Shown here piece after piece: positions 1 to 11,718 of a stretch of 64,000 bases of DNA. Numbering within the stretch: position 1 is the stretch's first letter; each line of letters starts with the position of its first letter. The notes below the pieces were generated by a model that was not told the origin of the DNA, did not search any database, and worked only from the letters and a program-made list of their open reading frames with translations. Source of the stretch: Cymodocea nodosa (lineage: Eukaryota; Streptophyta; Magnoliopsida; Alismatales; Cymodoceaceae); the NCBI GenBank assembly GCA_036874045.1, contig CM072336.1, forward strand, positions 18,037,001 to 18,101,000, written 5' to 3'. The position numbers and the translations under genes were made by a program.

Positions 1-870
1 TACTTCTCTGTATTGGATATGAAATTATACTAAGTTAATAACTAGTCGTTTCGTTGCATTAATTTCTCATTTAACTAAACATTAAGTTAACGTGTGTTTT
101 TATTGAAAAACATGATATGTTTTAAAGTTATATCTTCTATATCATGAACAGTGTACGTTTAGACAACTCGTTAAGTTAGAGTTTTGTTCGTATAGAGGTC
201 AAGTGAGAACTCGTTAAGTTAAAGGCTTAAAGGTTAAAATAGGTCACATAAGAACTCGTTAAGTTAGTGTTGTATACGTGGTGAAATTATAAGCTACGAA
301 TGTTATATTGTATCACGTGAGATGCACATGTTTAACTCATTAAGTTAACATAACTAAACGCATTGAGTTGCTATATTGAACACTAAGGCAATGCGTTAGG
401 TTAGCGTTATAAACTTAAGTTGTTATTTTTGCACGTGGTAAAATTCTTATTATAAAAACATTTGTTTATTATTGGTTCGTTGAGTTATCTGTAACATAAT
501 GGAGATGGTTCATTGAGTTAGTGTAACACCACGAACTTAGTTCGTTGAGTTAGCTACATTACTTGTCACGTGAGTTGGCACATGAGGAAATCGTTAAGTT
601 AGAAACGTTAAGTTATATATCTACTTGTGTTACTCGTTTAGTTAACATTAAAGTAATGACTTCTTATTATATTTGATGAAAAATTTTTGGAAGAGAAAGT
701 TTATTTTGTAGGAAATTTTTCAGAGATCCAAGATTAATGATTAAAGAAAATTCGAAATGTAAACGTGGGTTAGAACGTGTGTATTTCGATGAAGGAAAAA
801 GAAAAGACATGAAGAAGTGGAAAATTGGTAGTGATTAAATGTGGAGGATATGCATGAAATGAAGAGACAG

Positions 871-877
871 TATAAAA
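871..877 (+). promoter_or_regulatory. TATA box of the L1-family LTR
   Basis: TATAAAA followed by GGCATAG. The same box with the same context occurs in the sister LTR at 18981-18987, which supports it as the U3/R core promoter. Confidence 0.6.
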
Positions 878-967
878 GGCATAGAATTCTCGTTGATCAG
901 TTATCCCTGCACACCAAAAGAAAAATCTTTTCAGTGATCAAAAACACCTCTTCGGGCAAAAGCTCTC

Positions 968-1195
968 AAGTGGAAGAAAATTCAGTGAATTAGAAAAAGG
1001 TAAGATATATGTCACTGAAGATTTAAAGTATCAGAAGGAAGAAAATTCAGTGAAGCAAAAAAAGGTAAGATATATGTCACTAAAGATTTAAAGTATTAGA
1101 AGGAAGAAAATTCAGTGAAGCAGAAAAAGGTAAGATATATGTCACTGAAGATTTAAAGTATCAGAAGAAAGCAAATTCGGTGAAGTAGAGAAAGA
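968..1195 (+). repeat. 65-bp tandem repeat, about three copies
   Basis: The string GGTAAGATATATGTCACT recurs at 999, 1064 and 1129, an exact 65-bp spacing, within near-identical units. The sister LTR at 17956-19500 has a single unit at about 19080-19150, so this is a lineage-specific expansion in the R/U5 part of the LTR. Confidence 0.85.
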
Positions 1196-1523
1196 CAAGA
1201 TATTTGTCATTGAAGAATTGCTAAAAAAGAAAGAGAAGAAGAAGAAGAAAGATCTCAAACAGGGAGAAATGTTTTAAATTCTGCAAATTAGTTTTCTCTG
1301 TTTGTAGTTATGAAATTGTATAAATGAAATATGGTATCGATATATAATTGCATTTACAATTTCTGAGGAGAATTGAATTGTATATTGTAATTGAAACCTT
1401 GAATAAAAATGATTTTATGAAAATAGTGTCTCAACTTGTTTTTGAGTTTTAAAGTTTCAATTATATTCGAAAATGTTGAAAAACACAATTCACTCCCCTC
1501 TTGTGTACTCATACGATCCTACA

Positions 1524-1700
1524 AATACATGAAGGTTCATCAACTAGTTCTAGATACAAAATTTCCCCTAATGGTTTTTCTACTAGAGTAGTCATGTCTT
1601 CATTCTCCTTTAAAGAAAGGTTAGCTACACCCCTAAGGATTTCATTAAAGTCCAATTCAGAAAATATTTCATTATGCTTCTATGTTAAATAATCCTGTCT
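1524..1700 (-). pseudogene. Start of the 3' capsid gag of element B
   Basis: Closely matches the start of the capsid gag of element A at about 36690-36830 on the minus strand. The piece is cut by the L1-family LTR. It matters because it shows B, like A, carries a capsid gag after pol and the env-position ORF. Confidence 0.65.
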
Positions 1701-2755
1701 AGGTGTTCTTACTAATCGTTTAGTGCTAAGAGAATGAGTCCATGTACTCATAAACTCTTAACATAAAATAAACTTACAAAAGATTAATTACATACCAGTC
1801 TGAAGCTTTGTTCTTAGTAAATAGTTTTTGACATATGAAGTTGAATCAATTGCTTCTCCTTCCAATTCCCTAACGAATTTTCTTCTCTCCTCAAGTGCTG
1901 GTAATTAGTAAATAACATTCTATTCTATATATATAATGCACATCCATAAGGCAAATGAATCATGTTGCAAGAACGTGTCTTGTAACATGTAGTATGGTTC
2001 CTATTTTTAGGGATACGTGTTCCACTTCTAATTTCAAATTATAGTAACCACTAACCCCACTAAGTTTCATTCATAGATAAAAGAATAACTATTACACTAA
2101 TTCTACGAACTAACCTTGTTGAGTTATAGATAACTCAACGGACTAGCCTCAGTTACTGTTTGCTAACTCCACAAACTATCTTCGTTGAGTTACAGATAAC
2201 TCAACGAAGTGACCTTATATTTTAATATTAACCTCATGGAGTTAAGGTTAACTCTACAAACTAACTTCGTTGAGTTAACACTTAGCAAAATTTTCTAAAA
2301 CTTACTTCTCAACTTAACTTCTATATTTTTTTTCTCCTTCATTTTATCAACTTAAATAAAGTTTAATACATTACATTAATGCAGTGTTTCAATTTAAACT
2401 CCTTTAAATCTAAATATTATATGCATATTTAACTTACAATTCATTTCCTATTATGTAGAATTTATATTTTGCTTTATAGTATGTAGATATATTCAGACAT
2501 TATCAAATCATCATGCATTTAACCACATCATTAATAAAATTGTAAAACTTTTAAAACAGTCCTACAAAGCTTTAAACAGATATATAATATTCAATTCAAC
2601 TTTAAATCATCCATTCCCAAACATTAATTCAACAACATCTTGTTGTTCAAACATTCATATAAATAAATAGTTTACATTTACATACAATTAGATATTTTTC
2701 AGCACAAGTAGATGAATTATACATTTATTCTTTCTTCCTAAATTCATTTACTTCC
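1701..2755. repeat. Spacer of element B with palindromic TAACTCAACGA boxes
   Basis: This corresponds to 36831-37869 in element A. At 2110-2285 it holds several inverted pairs of the form GTTGAGTTA - 2 to 4 bp - TAACTCAACG, the same box found in the Athila-type LTRs and the L1 LTRs. The rest is AT-rich with no coding signal that I recognise. Confidence 0.6.
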
Positions 2756-3948
2756 TTCTAGAGCTTTTCTAATTGTTGTTCTAATTGATTTATATGTTCT
2801 ACAGCTCCTGTAAAGTCTCTAGAAGGTCTAACAATAGAAACAACAGTAGCATCATAATTTCTATATTCCTTCGCTAAAATAGCTCTAGATCTTATCCTCT
2901 TGGATGTCCATTTCGTGAAGTCAATTCCTTTCATCATTAATAGTGGTATCAAGTCCCCATAAAAGAGTTTCTTCTTTGCAGACTTTATCTTTGATAGAAA
3001 GACTTGGCACCAATTAACTTGAATTTTGTTTACAACTGCATACATGGCCCATTTGACAAATTGACTTAATTCTATATCATGATCATGTCTCTGATAGACA
3101 TTTTTAACTAAAATGTTTGCCACTATATGTGCTTTTCCATTTAAGTACTTCAGTTTGTTCGATAATGGCACACTAGGGTCGATGGCTAAACATTGCTTGA
3201 TTTCTTGTTCTGTCCATTCAGTTGCAGTTGTATTTTCTAAAATTGCAATCCCTTCATTTTTCAGTCCAAAAATGTTGTGGAGGAGTTTCGGTGTTATCTA
3301 AATATTAACTTCCTCCACATTAGAAATTAATTTTCCTTCTTCCTCTCTTAGGTTTGCATAAAATCAGGGTACTAAATTTTCATAAACTACATGCCCTTTT
3401 TCTTTTGGCATAAATTATAGTAGGCCTTGGAATTCAAACAATTCTCTAATCTCCTCTATTCTAGTCTAGTAAATTAGTCTACTGTAAATTATATCATACT
3501 CCTTTATCTTTTGATACTTGTTGTATACTTCTTGACTCTAAAAATAAATTTCATTTAGAACCGTTGCTTCAGACAAGTCAGGAATTTGAATTTGTTGCTC
3601 CAAAGGGGTTTGTTCTTGAATTTTTTCTTTAATTTGCTGAGCTTGTTGTTGTAATTGTTGCTAAAAATAATCTGGAGATTCCTACTCTTCTACTCTGAAT
3701 TGTTGTAGAGAGCCTATAGAACTTTCCACATTTTTATCTTGAATTTCTCCATAAGTTGCTGAAGAGTTTCATTCTCTTTAGATGAATCTGTCAAATTCTT
3801 TTCTTCTTATTTAGCTTCTTCTCTTTCTTCTTCCTCTTGACTACCAATTTGCATTGTTACTATTTTTTCTGATTTTGAGGTAGATTAGGATGGAGCTACA
3901 GGCACAGTATTTTCTACCCTAACTTTAGTTTCTAATTCTTTAGGCTGC
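2756..3948 (-). pseudogene. Env-position ORF of element B, C-terminal part (plant-transposon domain type)
   Basis: The longest readable stretch (2758-3171) contains LNGKAHIVANILVKNVYQ and a VKWAMYAVVNK segment. These resemble the putative plant transposon protein domain often found in the env position of Athila-like elements. The same region occurs at 37870-38842 in element A. The upstream part has an acidic, Gln/Glu-rich low-complexity stretch. The ORF continues at 5818 beyond the inserted LTR. Decayed; no function inferred. Confidence 0.6.
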
Positions 3949-5817
3949 TATTTAGAATGAGAAAGTGCATAATATTAATGGTTAAATGATGATTAATTAT
4001 AGAATATTTAGCTTATCATATGAGAATTAAGCCATTATGTTGTAATTGCACTATTATATGCTTTAATGAAAGAATTTGCATAATTTCAAGAAATTAATGT
4101 TAATTAAGTATAGTTTTGAACTGTTGGTGAATTACAAGCTTTTTAATTCTTAAGTATCCAAATTTTCTGTTATTTCGGAGAGTTATATTGCATGTATTGG
4201 ACAGTTATGTTTTAAACGATTAAAGAATATTTTATTATTTCCTAGAATGCACATGTTGAATTTAAATGCTTTATTATGTCACGTGAGCTGCACATGTTGA
4301 ACTTGAATAGTTAACATAACTATATGCATAGAGTTACTTGAATATACACTAAGGTAACACATTATGTTAGTAGCTTATAATTTATTTCTTTATTGCACGT
4401 GTTTTTATAATTAAATCAATGAAGTAAGTCTGTTGAGTTAGCTATAACTCCACAGACCATTTATTTTCTAATATGCCACTGTAGTAGTTGCATAAATAGG
4501 AAATTCGAAGGAAAACCATGATTGCACGTATCACGTAGGAATTCACTCATGGAATGAAGAAGGAACCACCATCGTTGATATGAATAAAGGAAATTCAACC
4601 GATCATCTAAGCAGAAGCAATTACTACTGAAAGAAATATAAAAGAAGAAGAGAAAGATGAAGAAAAAGGTATGGGAGAGAGGTGGAGAACCACGCTAATT
4701 GCAGGAAGCGTCGGAAGTTCCCTAAAGCTCCACACCACCACCAACCATCGGAGGTTTGTGAGGATACTTTCAAGATGTCGAGTTGATTTCGAGCCAAACA
4801 TAGTGACTGACAACCACTATGAGGAGTGATCGCGCCGCAAGAAGGGAAGCCATTTTCATTAAGCACCAACTCATATCTCAGGAGATCGTAAAGCTTCTAG
4901 CCTTAGTTTCGGGTTGATGCCAGTACGTTGAAGAGGAGATCATCTTACAATTCTTGATTCACGATTCTATAGGGAGAGGAGGCAAGATTGTAAGTGATTA
5001 AGTTTTTAGTGGTGTAATCGTGTCGCATGTAGTGATAGAAGTTTTTACTATCAATAGAGATTTTTACATTTCACCTTTCGCTTATCTTCAAGAACGTATC
5101 AAAACAAAAATACCAAAACAACAAATTATCTATGTTTACATTTAGTATTAAAATGTTATATTGTTTGTTTTATATCATAATTAATGTTATCATTATCAGT
5201 ATTGTGAATGTTTTACGTTTGTTTGATTCAGAAAATAGAAAATAGTTTTATTATTTACTAAAATTGATTCATTTCAGATACTTAAAGATTTTAATGGTTA
5301 CTATTTGAAATATCTGAATGTTAGTGTCGCTTAATGATAAATCTAATATTAACTAACATTAGAGAGCTTAATTGATGTTATTTACATTTTGTAGAACTAC
5401 CCAATGGTTAGCCGAATTCCTTTGTAAATAGTAGTATTTAACTAGAAAGGTAGGCTCATGGAGTTAACTTAAGTCCACGAGGTTAGTCCATTGAGTTAAT
5501 CATAACTCCATGAACTAAGTTTGTTGTGTTAACTATAACTCAATAGAGTGTTTAATTGAACACATATAAACTCCAATATAAAAATCGAAATAGTACACAA
5601 TTCTTACTCAATCTCTGTGGGATCAACTTGTAATTGCACATAAATACAATATACACTGTGCACTTGCAGTTAAAAATACAAATTGGATTTAACATCTAAT
5701 TTGTGTGAAAGGTTGTTTGTTTACTTCTAAAAGTAATTATTGATATAAGCATAAAAACAAACCAATACAAGCATTTCTAGCACTACCTAACAAATAGAAG
5801 TTCACAGGCAATAAACA
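3949..5817 (+). mobile_element. Solo LTR of the Athila A/B family (R1), opposite orientation
   Basis: About 1.87 kb, starting T(G)TTTAGAATG and ending AATAAACA. It is the reverse complement of the LTRs at 11719-13721, 15691-17467, 23887-26067 and 45688-47869. Flanks GCTGC (3944-3948) and ACTGC (5818-5822) form a 5-bp target duplication with one mismatch. The env-position ORF of B continues on both sides, as judged against the uninterrupted copy in A near 39080-39100. No internal region, so a solo LTR formed by LTR-LTR recombination. Confidence 0.8.
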
Positions 5818-6860
5818 ACTGCAGACTAATTTTAGCCTGTTTTTCTTCTTTTCTTTGCTTCTACTGTTGATCTACTTCTTCTTCTTATACCAAATCTACA
5901 TAAATAGGCTCTTTATGCCTTACTGTAAACATTATAGGCTCAGACTTAATTTCTTCTTGATCCTCAAGCACTTTTTCTTTTCCTTTTCTTCTTCTCAATA
6001 ACTATGTCCGATCTTCTTCTTCTTCTTCTTCAAATAATAAATCAACAAAAATAGGCTCTTCAGGCTCTCAAGCCATAGGTACTAGCTCTTCCTGTTTCAC
6101 TTTTTCTATAATTACTAGTCTTGAAGCACCAGCTTGTACTTCTCTTGCAATTTCTGTTCTAACTACTTCTTAGCGCTTTTCCACCTTAATTTTAAATTGG
6201 GCCCTCAACTTTTCTTCAGCTCATTTTTTCTTTATGGCATCATACAAAATATGTGCCTTGGCCATAGCCATTTCCTCACTATCTCTTTGGTCTTTTGTTG
6301 CTTTGACCAAGCTAGCAAACTCCTTGTCTTCTTCTTCAATTCTCGGCCAAGCAAATGTAACTTGTGGTAATGGTTTTGTTGGTGGAACTAAAGGTCCTAC
6401 TTGTTCTACTACTACAGGCGATATTTCTACTTACTCTCTTAACTATTATTGTGAAGATTCTAGTTGTTGCTCTTGTTCTTTCTGCTTTCTCTATTCTTTA
6501 AATCATTGATAAGCTACTTTTGCAACTATCTTCTTTATAAATCACAGTCAAAATTTCCTTCTTATGAGTTCTAGGGCAACTTCATTATATGACCTAATTT
6601 TTCTTTCTCTACTTACAGCAGCTTCAGTTGCCATTCGTATTCTTGTTTCCATTAGTTGAGGTATTCCAACATTCAAATTTACTAGTTTTCTGGTAAAGAA
6701 GAATAGATCATCCTCTACCTTTTCCAATTGCTTTTCTCTCGTGGTGTTTCTAATCTTCTACTTGGAATGTCATTCCTCCGACTGTCTAAAAAATTTGGTA
6801 GTGTCAAACTGATCCTAAAAGTTTAGCTTCATCTTTGTCTTCGTTGCATTACGAAATGGA
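5818..6860 (-). pseudogene. Env-position ORF of element B, N-terminal part
   Basis: The minus strand matches 39090-39990 of element A, including the segment that in A begins MPRVAFAWSRTEEEKKEF (B has the related A-x-PRIEEED-type text near 6330-6350). It is rich in Lys, Glu and Gln, with likely coiled-coil character. Decayed. Confidence 0.5.
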
Positions 6861-7004
6861 ATGGAATCACTTTGACTTTTACTGTTCTAAGTTCTAAATG
6901 ATTGATACTGATAATGTCCCCAAATCCTAAGTTTTAGTATAAATAAACCCTAAGTTTTTGGCAGGTAATCAAGTCATTTTCTCGTGCAAACTATCACCTT
7001 TTAC

Positions 7005-7115
7005 ATATACTACTTCGTGGAGTTACGGTTAACTCCACAAACTAAGTCCATGAACTGACCTTAAATACTTCGTTGAGTTATAGTTAACTCAATGGAGTAA
7101 GTTAGGGTTTTCAAT
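7005..7115. repeat. Palindromic GAGTTA/TAACTC cluster after integrase of B
   Basis: Two inverted pairs of the kind GTGGAGTTA-TAACTCCAC and CGTTGAGTTA-TAACTCAATG lie about 50 bp apart between integrase and the env-position ORF. The same box type is found in the LTRs and in the spacer at 2110-2285. Confidence 0.6.
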
Positions 7116-7139
7116 TTCAATAGCTCTATAGGAATAAAT

Positions 7140-8339
7140 ATTTCTAACTATGTAAGGTCCTGCCTATCTAGATCTTAATTTTTCTAGATGGTTATGAAGT
7201 CTAGTCATGTAAAGATATACTTCTTGTCCTATTTTAAAAGTTTTTGGAATAATTTTTTTGTCATGCCAAAACTTCATTTTCTCTTTTACTTTTACAGTTT
7301 TCGAATAAGCTTCATTCCTAAATTCTTCTAACTCAATTAATTGTATTTTTCTATTTTTAGCACCTTGATCTAAATTAGTGTTTATAGTTTTTAATGCCAA
7401 ATAAGCTTTATGTTCAATTTCAACTAGTAAATGGCAACTTTTTCCATATACTATCCTAAAAGGTGACGTACCTAAGCTTATCTTATAAGCAGTTCTATAA
7501 GCCTAGAGTGCATCTATTAATCTATTAGCCTAATCTTTTCTAATAGGATTTACTACTTTTTCTAAGATTAACTTAATTTGTTTGTTTGCACTTTTTACTT
7601 GTCCACTTGTTTGCGGATAATATGATATTGCAATTTTGTGATTTACTTAATATTTCTTCATTAAGGCTTCAGAACTTCTGTTACAAAAATGAGTTCCTCT
7701 ATCACTAATAATAGCTTTAAGTATTCCAAATCTAGCAATTATATTAGTTCTTATAAAATGTATTACCACTTTGTTATTATTAGTTTTTATAGGAATAGCT
7801 TCTATCCATTTAGATACATAATTCACCTCCAACAATATATAATTAAATTAATTAGACATAGGAAATGGACCCATAAAATCTATTCCCTACACATCAAAGA
7901 TTTTAACCTCAATAATAGGATTTAGAGGCATCATATTTCATTTTGACATTTTAAACAACTTAAGTAGTATTTATGAGCATCTTTGAATAGTGTTAGCCAA
8001 TAGAATCTACGTTGCAGAATTTTGGTAGCAGTTTTCCTTAAACCAAAATGTCCTCCACATGCTTGGTCATGGCAAAAAGATAATATGCTCTAATATTCAA
8101 TTTCTAGAACATACCTCCTTAAAACCAGATTAAGACATTTCTTAAATAAGTATGGGTCTTCCCAATAGTAATATTTTACTCTTGAAAAGAACAATTTCTT
8201 ATCTTGTCTATTCCAAACCTTGGGTGTTAAACCAGTAACTAAGTAATTAACTATGTCTACATACCAAGGCATTGTGTTTATGGTCATTAATTGTTCATTA
8301 GGAAAATTATCCTTAATTTCAATGCTTGATTTTTCTATT
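7140..8339 (-). pseudogene. Integrase region of element B
   Basis: Minus-strand stretches at 7647-7835 (YVSKWIEAIPIKT, ISDRGTHF) and 7164-7400 (basic C-terminal part) match the integrase core and C-terminal region of Athila-type Ty3/gypsy elements and the better preserved copy at 40120-40638. Broken in several places. Confidence 0.75.
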
Positions 8340-9960
8340 TGTAATCTTGATAAATGATCTGCTACTATATTCTCACAACCTTTTTTATCAATAATTTCTA
8401 AATCAAATTCTTGCAATAACAATATCCACCGGATCAATCTAGGTTTAGTCTTTTTCTTTGCTATTACGTGTTTTAAAGCTAAATGATCCGTGTATACTAT
8501 CACTTTATCTCCAATTAGATATAATCTAAACTTTTCTAAGGCAAACACAACAGCTAATAGTTCTTTTTCAATAGTTGTATAATTTACTTGAGCATCATTT
8601 AAAGTTTTGCTTGCATAATGAATCACTCTAGGAGATTTTTCTATCTTTTGTCTTAGCACTACTCCTACAGCAAAATCAGATGCATCGCACATTAATTCAA
8701 ATGGATGGCTCCAATTAGGTGCTTGTATTATAGGAGTTAAAATTAAGTTAGTTTTAAGCTTGAAAAATGCTTCTTTGCAATTTTTATCAAAGTTAAATGG
8801 GATGTCTTTTAATAGATTAGTTAAAGGTCTAGCTATTTGGCTAAAATCTTTAATAAATCTTCTATAAAATCCAACATATCCTAGAAATGATCTAATATCT
8901 TTTATTGATTTAGGTTCTGGTAGATTAGAAATTACTTCTATTTTAGCTTTATCTACTTCTAACCCTTTCTTCGAAACAACATGTCCCAAGACTATTCCTT
9001 GTTTAACCATGAAGTGACATTTTTTCCAATTTAGAACCAAATTTTTTTCCCCACAACGTTTTAATACTTGGTCTAAATTGTTTAAACACACTTCATGGGA
9101 AGTTCCATATATAGTAAAATCATCCATAAATATTTCTAAAAAATCTTTAGTCATTTTAGTGAATATGCTCTACATACACCTTTGAAAGGTAGCTGGTGCA
9201 TTACATAATCTAAATGACATCCTCTTAAAAGCATAAGTTCCATTAGGACATGTGAAAGTTGTTTTCTCTTGATCCTCTAATACTACTAGAACTTGGTTGT
9301 AATCTAAATAACCGTCTAGGAAACAAAAATATTTTTGCCCTACTAATTTCTCTAGCATTTGGTCTATAAAAGGTAAGGGAAAATGATCTTTCCTAGTCAC
9401 AGTATTCAGCTTCATATAGTCTATACACACTCTCCAGCCTGATTGAATTCAAGTAGGTATCAAGTCCTGACTTTCATTCCTAATAACTATTAATCCTAAT
9501 TTCTTGGGAACTACATGGATTGGACTAACCCATGAGCTATTAGAAATTGGATAAATTATGTCATTATTTAACCATTTCACTATTTCCTTCTTGACTACTT
9601 CTTTAAGGTTTAGATTTAATCTCCTCTCAGGAATTCTAACTAGTTTAGCATTCTCTTCTAAATATATATGGTGACAGTATGTAGTTGTAATTAACCCTTT
9701 TATATCAGCTATAATCCATCCTATTGCCTCTTTATAAGTTTTTACTACATCTTTTAATTTAGAAATTTGATCCTCTTTTAAATCTAAAGCAATAATGATT
9801 GGACATGTTCGTTTTTCTTCCAGACATATATAGGTTTATTCAAGAGGTAAAGGTTTTAAATCTAAATGTCGACCATCAAAAGCCAAAGCTCCTAATTTAA
9901 CATTTTCATTTTCTATATTAACCTCTTCTTCATCTCCTTCTACGTCTATGCTTTCACTTA
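8340..9960 (-). pseudogene. Reverse transcriptase and RNase H of element B
   Basis: Read on minus: RT palm segment with DHFPLPFIDQMLEKLVGQ and TYAFKRM (9170-9430), the FMDDFTIYG form of the YxDD box at about 9120, the connection [16 protein letters not shown], then RNase H with [34 protein letters not shown] and ADHLSRL. The order and wording are those of Athila-clade Ty3/gypsy pol. The stretch 8090-9154 stays open over 350 codons, the longest surviving pol piece in the window. The gene as a whole is broken. Confidence 0.85.
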
Positions 9961-10420
9961 CTTCTAAAGTTTCAGAATCTAGTTACTTATTTAATTCTTC
10001 TTGAATCACATCATCTAGCATATCTCCTTCATCCTCTAGAAATTCTATAATATGTAAGGACATTTCTAACTCCTCAAATTTTTTTAGTTTGAAAATGTTT
10101 AATTGAGTATCCTCATTACCATATGCTAACTTCATCACTCTAGTTTTACAATTTATAACAACCTCTGATGTTGCTAAAAATGGCCTTCCCAAAATTAAAG
10201 ATGTATCATGATTCTGATGCTTAATTTGTTAGGAATCCAAAATCATAATATTAATAAGGTATATAAAGTTCTTGATTTTAATTAGGGTATCTTCTATTTT
10301 TCCTCTAAGGTATCTTATACTTATATCTACTAACTAAATTTCCTAGTAGGGATTAAGTCTTCTAATACTAAGGATGCAAATATATCACGAGGCATAACAT
10401 TTATACCTGCACCTAGGTCT
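9961..10420 (-). pseudogene. Protease region of element B
   Basis: Minus-strand text GRPFLATSEVVINCKT followed by LAYGNEDTQLNIF is the C-terminal part of an Athila-type aspartic protease. It matches the more complete copy at 42590-43160. An acidic tail with LEDEGDMLDDVIQEELN follows in both copies. Broken. Confidence 0.7.
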
Positions 10421-11617
10421 ATTAAAGTTCTTTCTAGAATGGTATTTCCTATGGTGCATGATATAATAGGGATTCCTAGATCAGATAACTTTTTAGAAAT
10501 TTGTGGCAGAAATAAAGAACTACTTTGCTTAGCTAAAAAGACTTTCCTTAAAACTTTTCATTCTCTTTTCTTAGTATACCAATCCTTAAGAAATTTAGCA
10601 CAATGTGGCATTTTCTACAATAAGTCTAACAAAGGAATGTTAACTTATACTTTTTCAAAAAATTTTCTAATTTTTTCTTATTTCTCAGGAAATATTTGTT
10701 GTAATCGTTCAGGATAGCATGCCAATGATTGTGATTTACAAGATTCTTTTCCTTTCATTTCATTTATTTGATCATTTTTAATCTCATTTTCAGATTCAGA
10801 TTTTTCTTCATTGTTTTCTAAGTTTTCAGATATCACATTTTCATTATCATCTTTAATTTTGTTCTTATCCAGCTTCACATTGCTTTCTTTTTAAATTCTT
10901 GGTGACATATCAGTTCTAGATCTTAATGTTATACATACATATTTTAGATTTTCATTACTTTCGTGATGTTCTTGTATTTCATTTTCATGATTTTGATCTT
11001 CAATTGTTTTTAGTTTTAACTTACATTCTTTAAATTCTATTGCATTGGTATTTTCTTTTGTTTGTATGTCTTGCAAATTATGCAAATCTGTAACATTAAA
11101 GTTTTCATTTGTGTTTTCCTATTGCATAACTTGTAATTTCATTGTAAATTCATCCAATGCTTTTAACTTTCTTTCCAGATCATCTAGTCTCATTGCATTC
11201 AATTTTTGATCAATTTTCATTATGGTTTTTTCAATTTCGTATATGATATCAATTTTAGGTTATGAATATTCTTCCCTATAATTTAATTGGTTGACTTCTT
11301 CTTGTTGACATATATTGTTCTAGTTTGTTTATGTTTTCCTCTAAACTATGCTCAAGTCTATCATACCTATCCCAAACTTCCTTGTCTCTCAACATATTAC
11401 TAGTTCTAAGCTGACCATTAGTTGGGTAAACTATAAGATTCTCGTTCTCAACTCTATTATATTGAATATAATTCATTTGCTGTTCATGTGATCTAACTAT
11501 CTACAATCATCTCAATTTCAAACAATCAGAAATGTCATAACCTTCCAAATTGTAGAATTCACATATGCTAACCACAAGTTTCAGAAATCTTTGAGCATAA
11601 GCGTATGTCATATTCTC
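10421..11617 (-). pseudogene. Capsid-less nucleocapsid/pre-protease segment of element B
   Basis: Directly after the primer-binding site the minus strand opens with M-x-YAYAQRFLK and goes straight into a zinc-knuckle-like segment (ICEF...DISDC). An acidic Asn/Glu-rich linker follows, ending in the conserved VCxTLRS-type pre-protease motif. No capsid domain lies between the start and the knuckle. Element A has the same arrangement at 43161-44317. Confidence 0.65.
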
Positions 11618-11691
11618 AATTATAAAATAAAACACACAACACTCTTTATGATATTAAAAGCAAAATAGCACTCACAATTGCTTAGCTTCTC

Positions 11692-11711
11692 AATCCTCGA
11701 CAACGGTGCTA
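11692..11711 (-). other. Primer-binding site of element B (tRNA-Asp type)
   Basis: The plus-strand text TCCTCGACAACGGTGCTA is a diverged form of TCCCCGGCAACGGCGCCA, the 3' end of plant tRNA-Asp, so the minus strand is the complement. It lies 7 bp inside the 5' LTR, as expected for Athila-type elements. Confidence 0.75.
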
Positions 11712-11718
11712 GAAAACT

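Larger units (their letters stand above)
1..1523 (+). mobile_element. L1-family LTR (copia/SIRE-type), left end cut by window
   Basis: This is the same repeat as 17956-19500 and lines up with it from about position 9, so about 120 bp should lie left of the window. It ends in the CA-terminated border that follows the C-rich stretch CAATTCACTCCCCTCTTGTG, typical of SIRE-like copia LTRs. The first 660 bp carry many copies of CGTTAAGTTA/CGTTGAGTTA and CACGTG-type boxes. It interrupts the 3' capsid gag of element B at 1523/1524. No internal domain of this family is visible, so solo LTR versus 3' LTR of a longer element cannot be decided. Confidence 0.8.

Noticed and set aside
100-660. Regular short repeats (CGTTAAGTTA) as a CRISPR-like array
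   Set aside because: Spacing is irregular, spacers are not unique uniform units, and the repeats lie in a plant LTR present in two copies.
1501-1692. Plus-strand 63-codon frame at the L1/B junction
   Set aside because: It runs from the LTR into element B and is antisense to the capsid gag of B; a junction by-product.
7689-7925. Plus-strand frame also seen at 40393-40650
   Set aside because: Conserved only because it is antisense to the integrase core in both elements.
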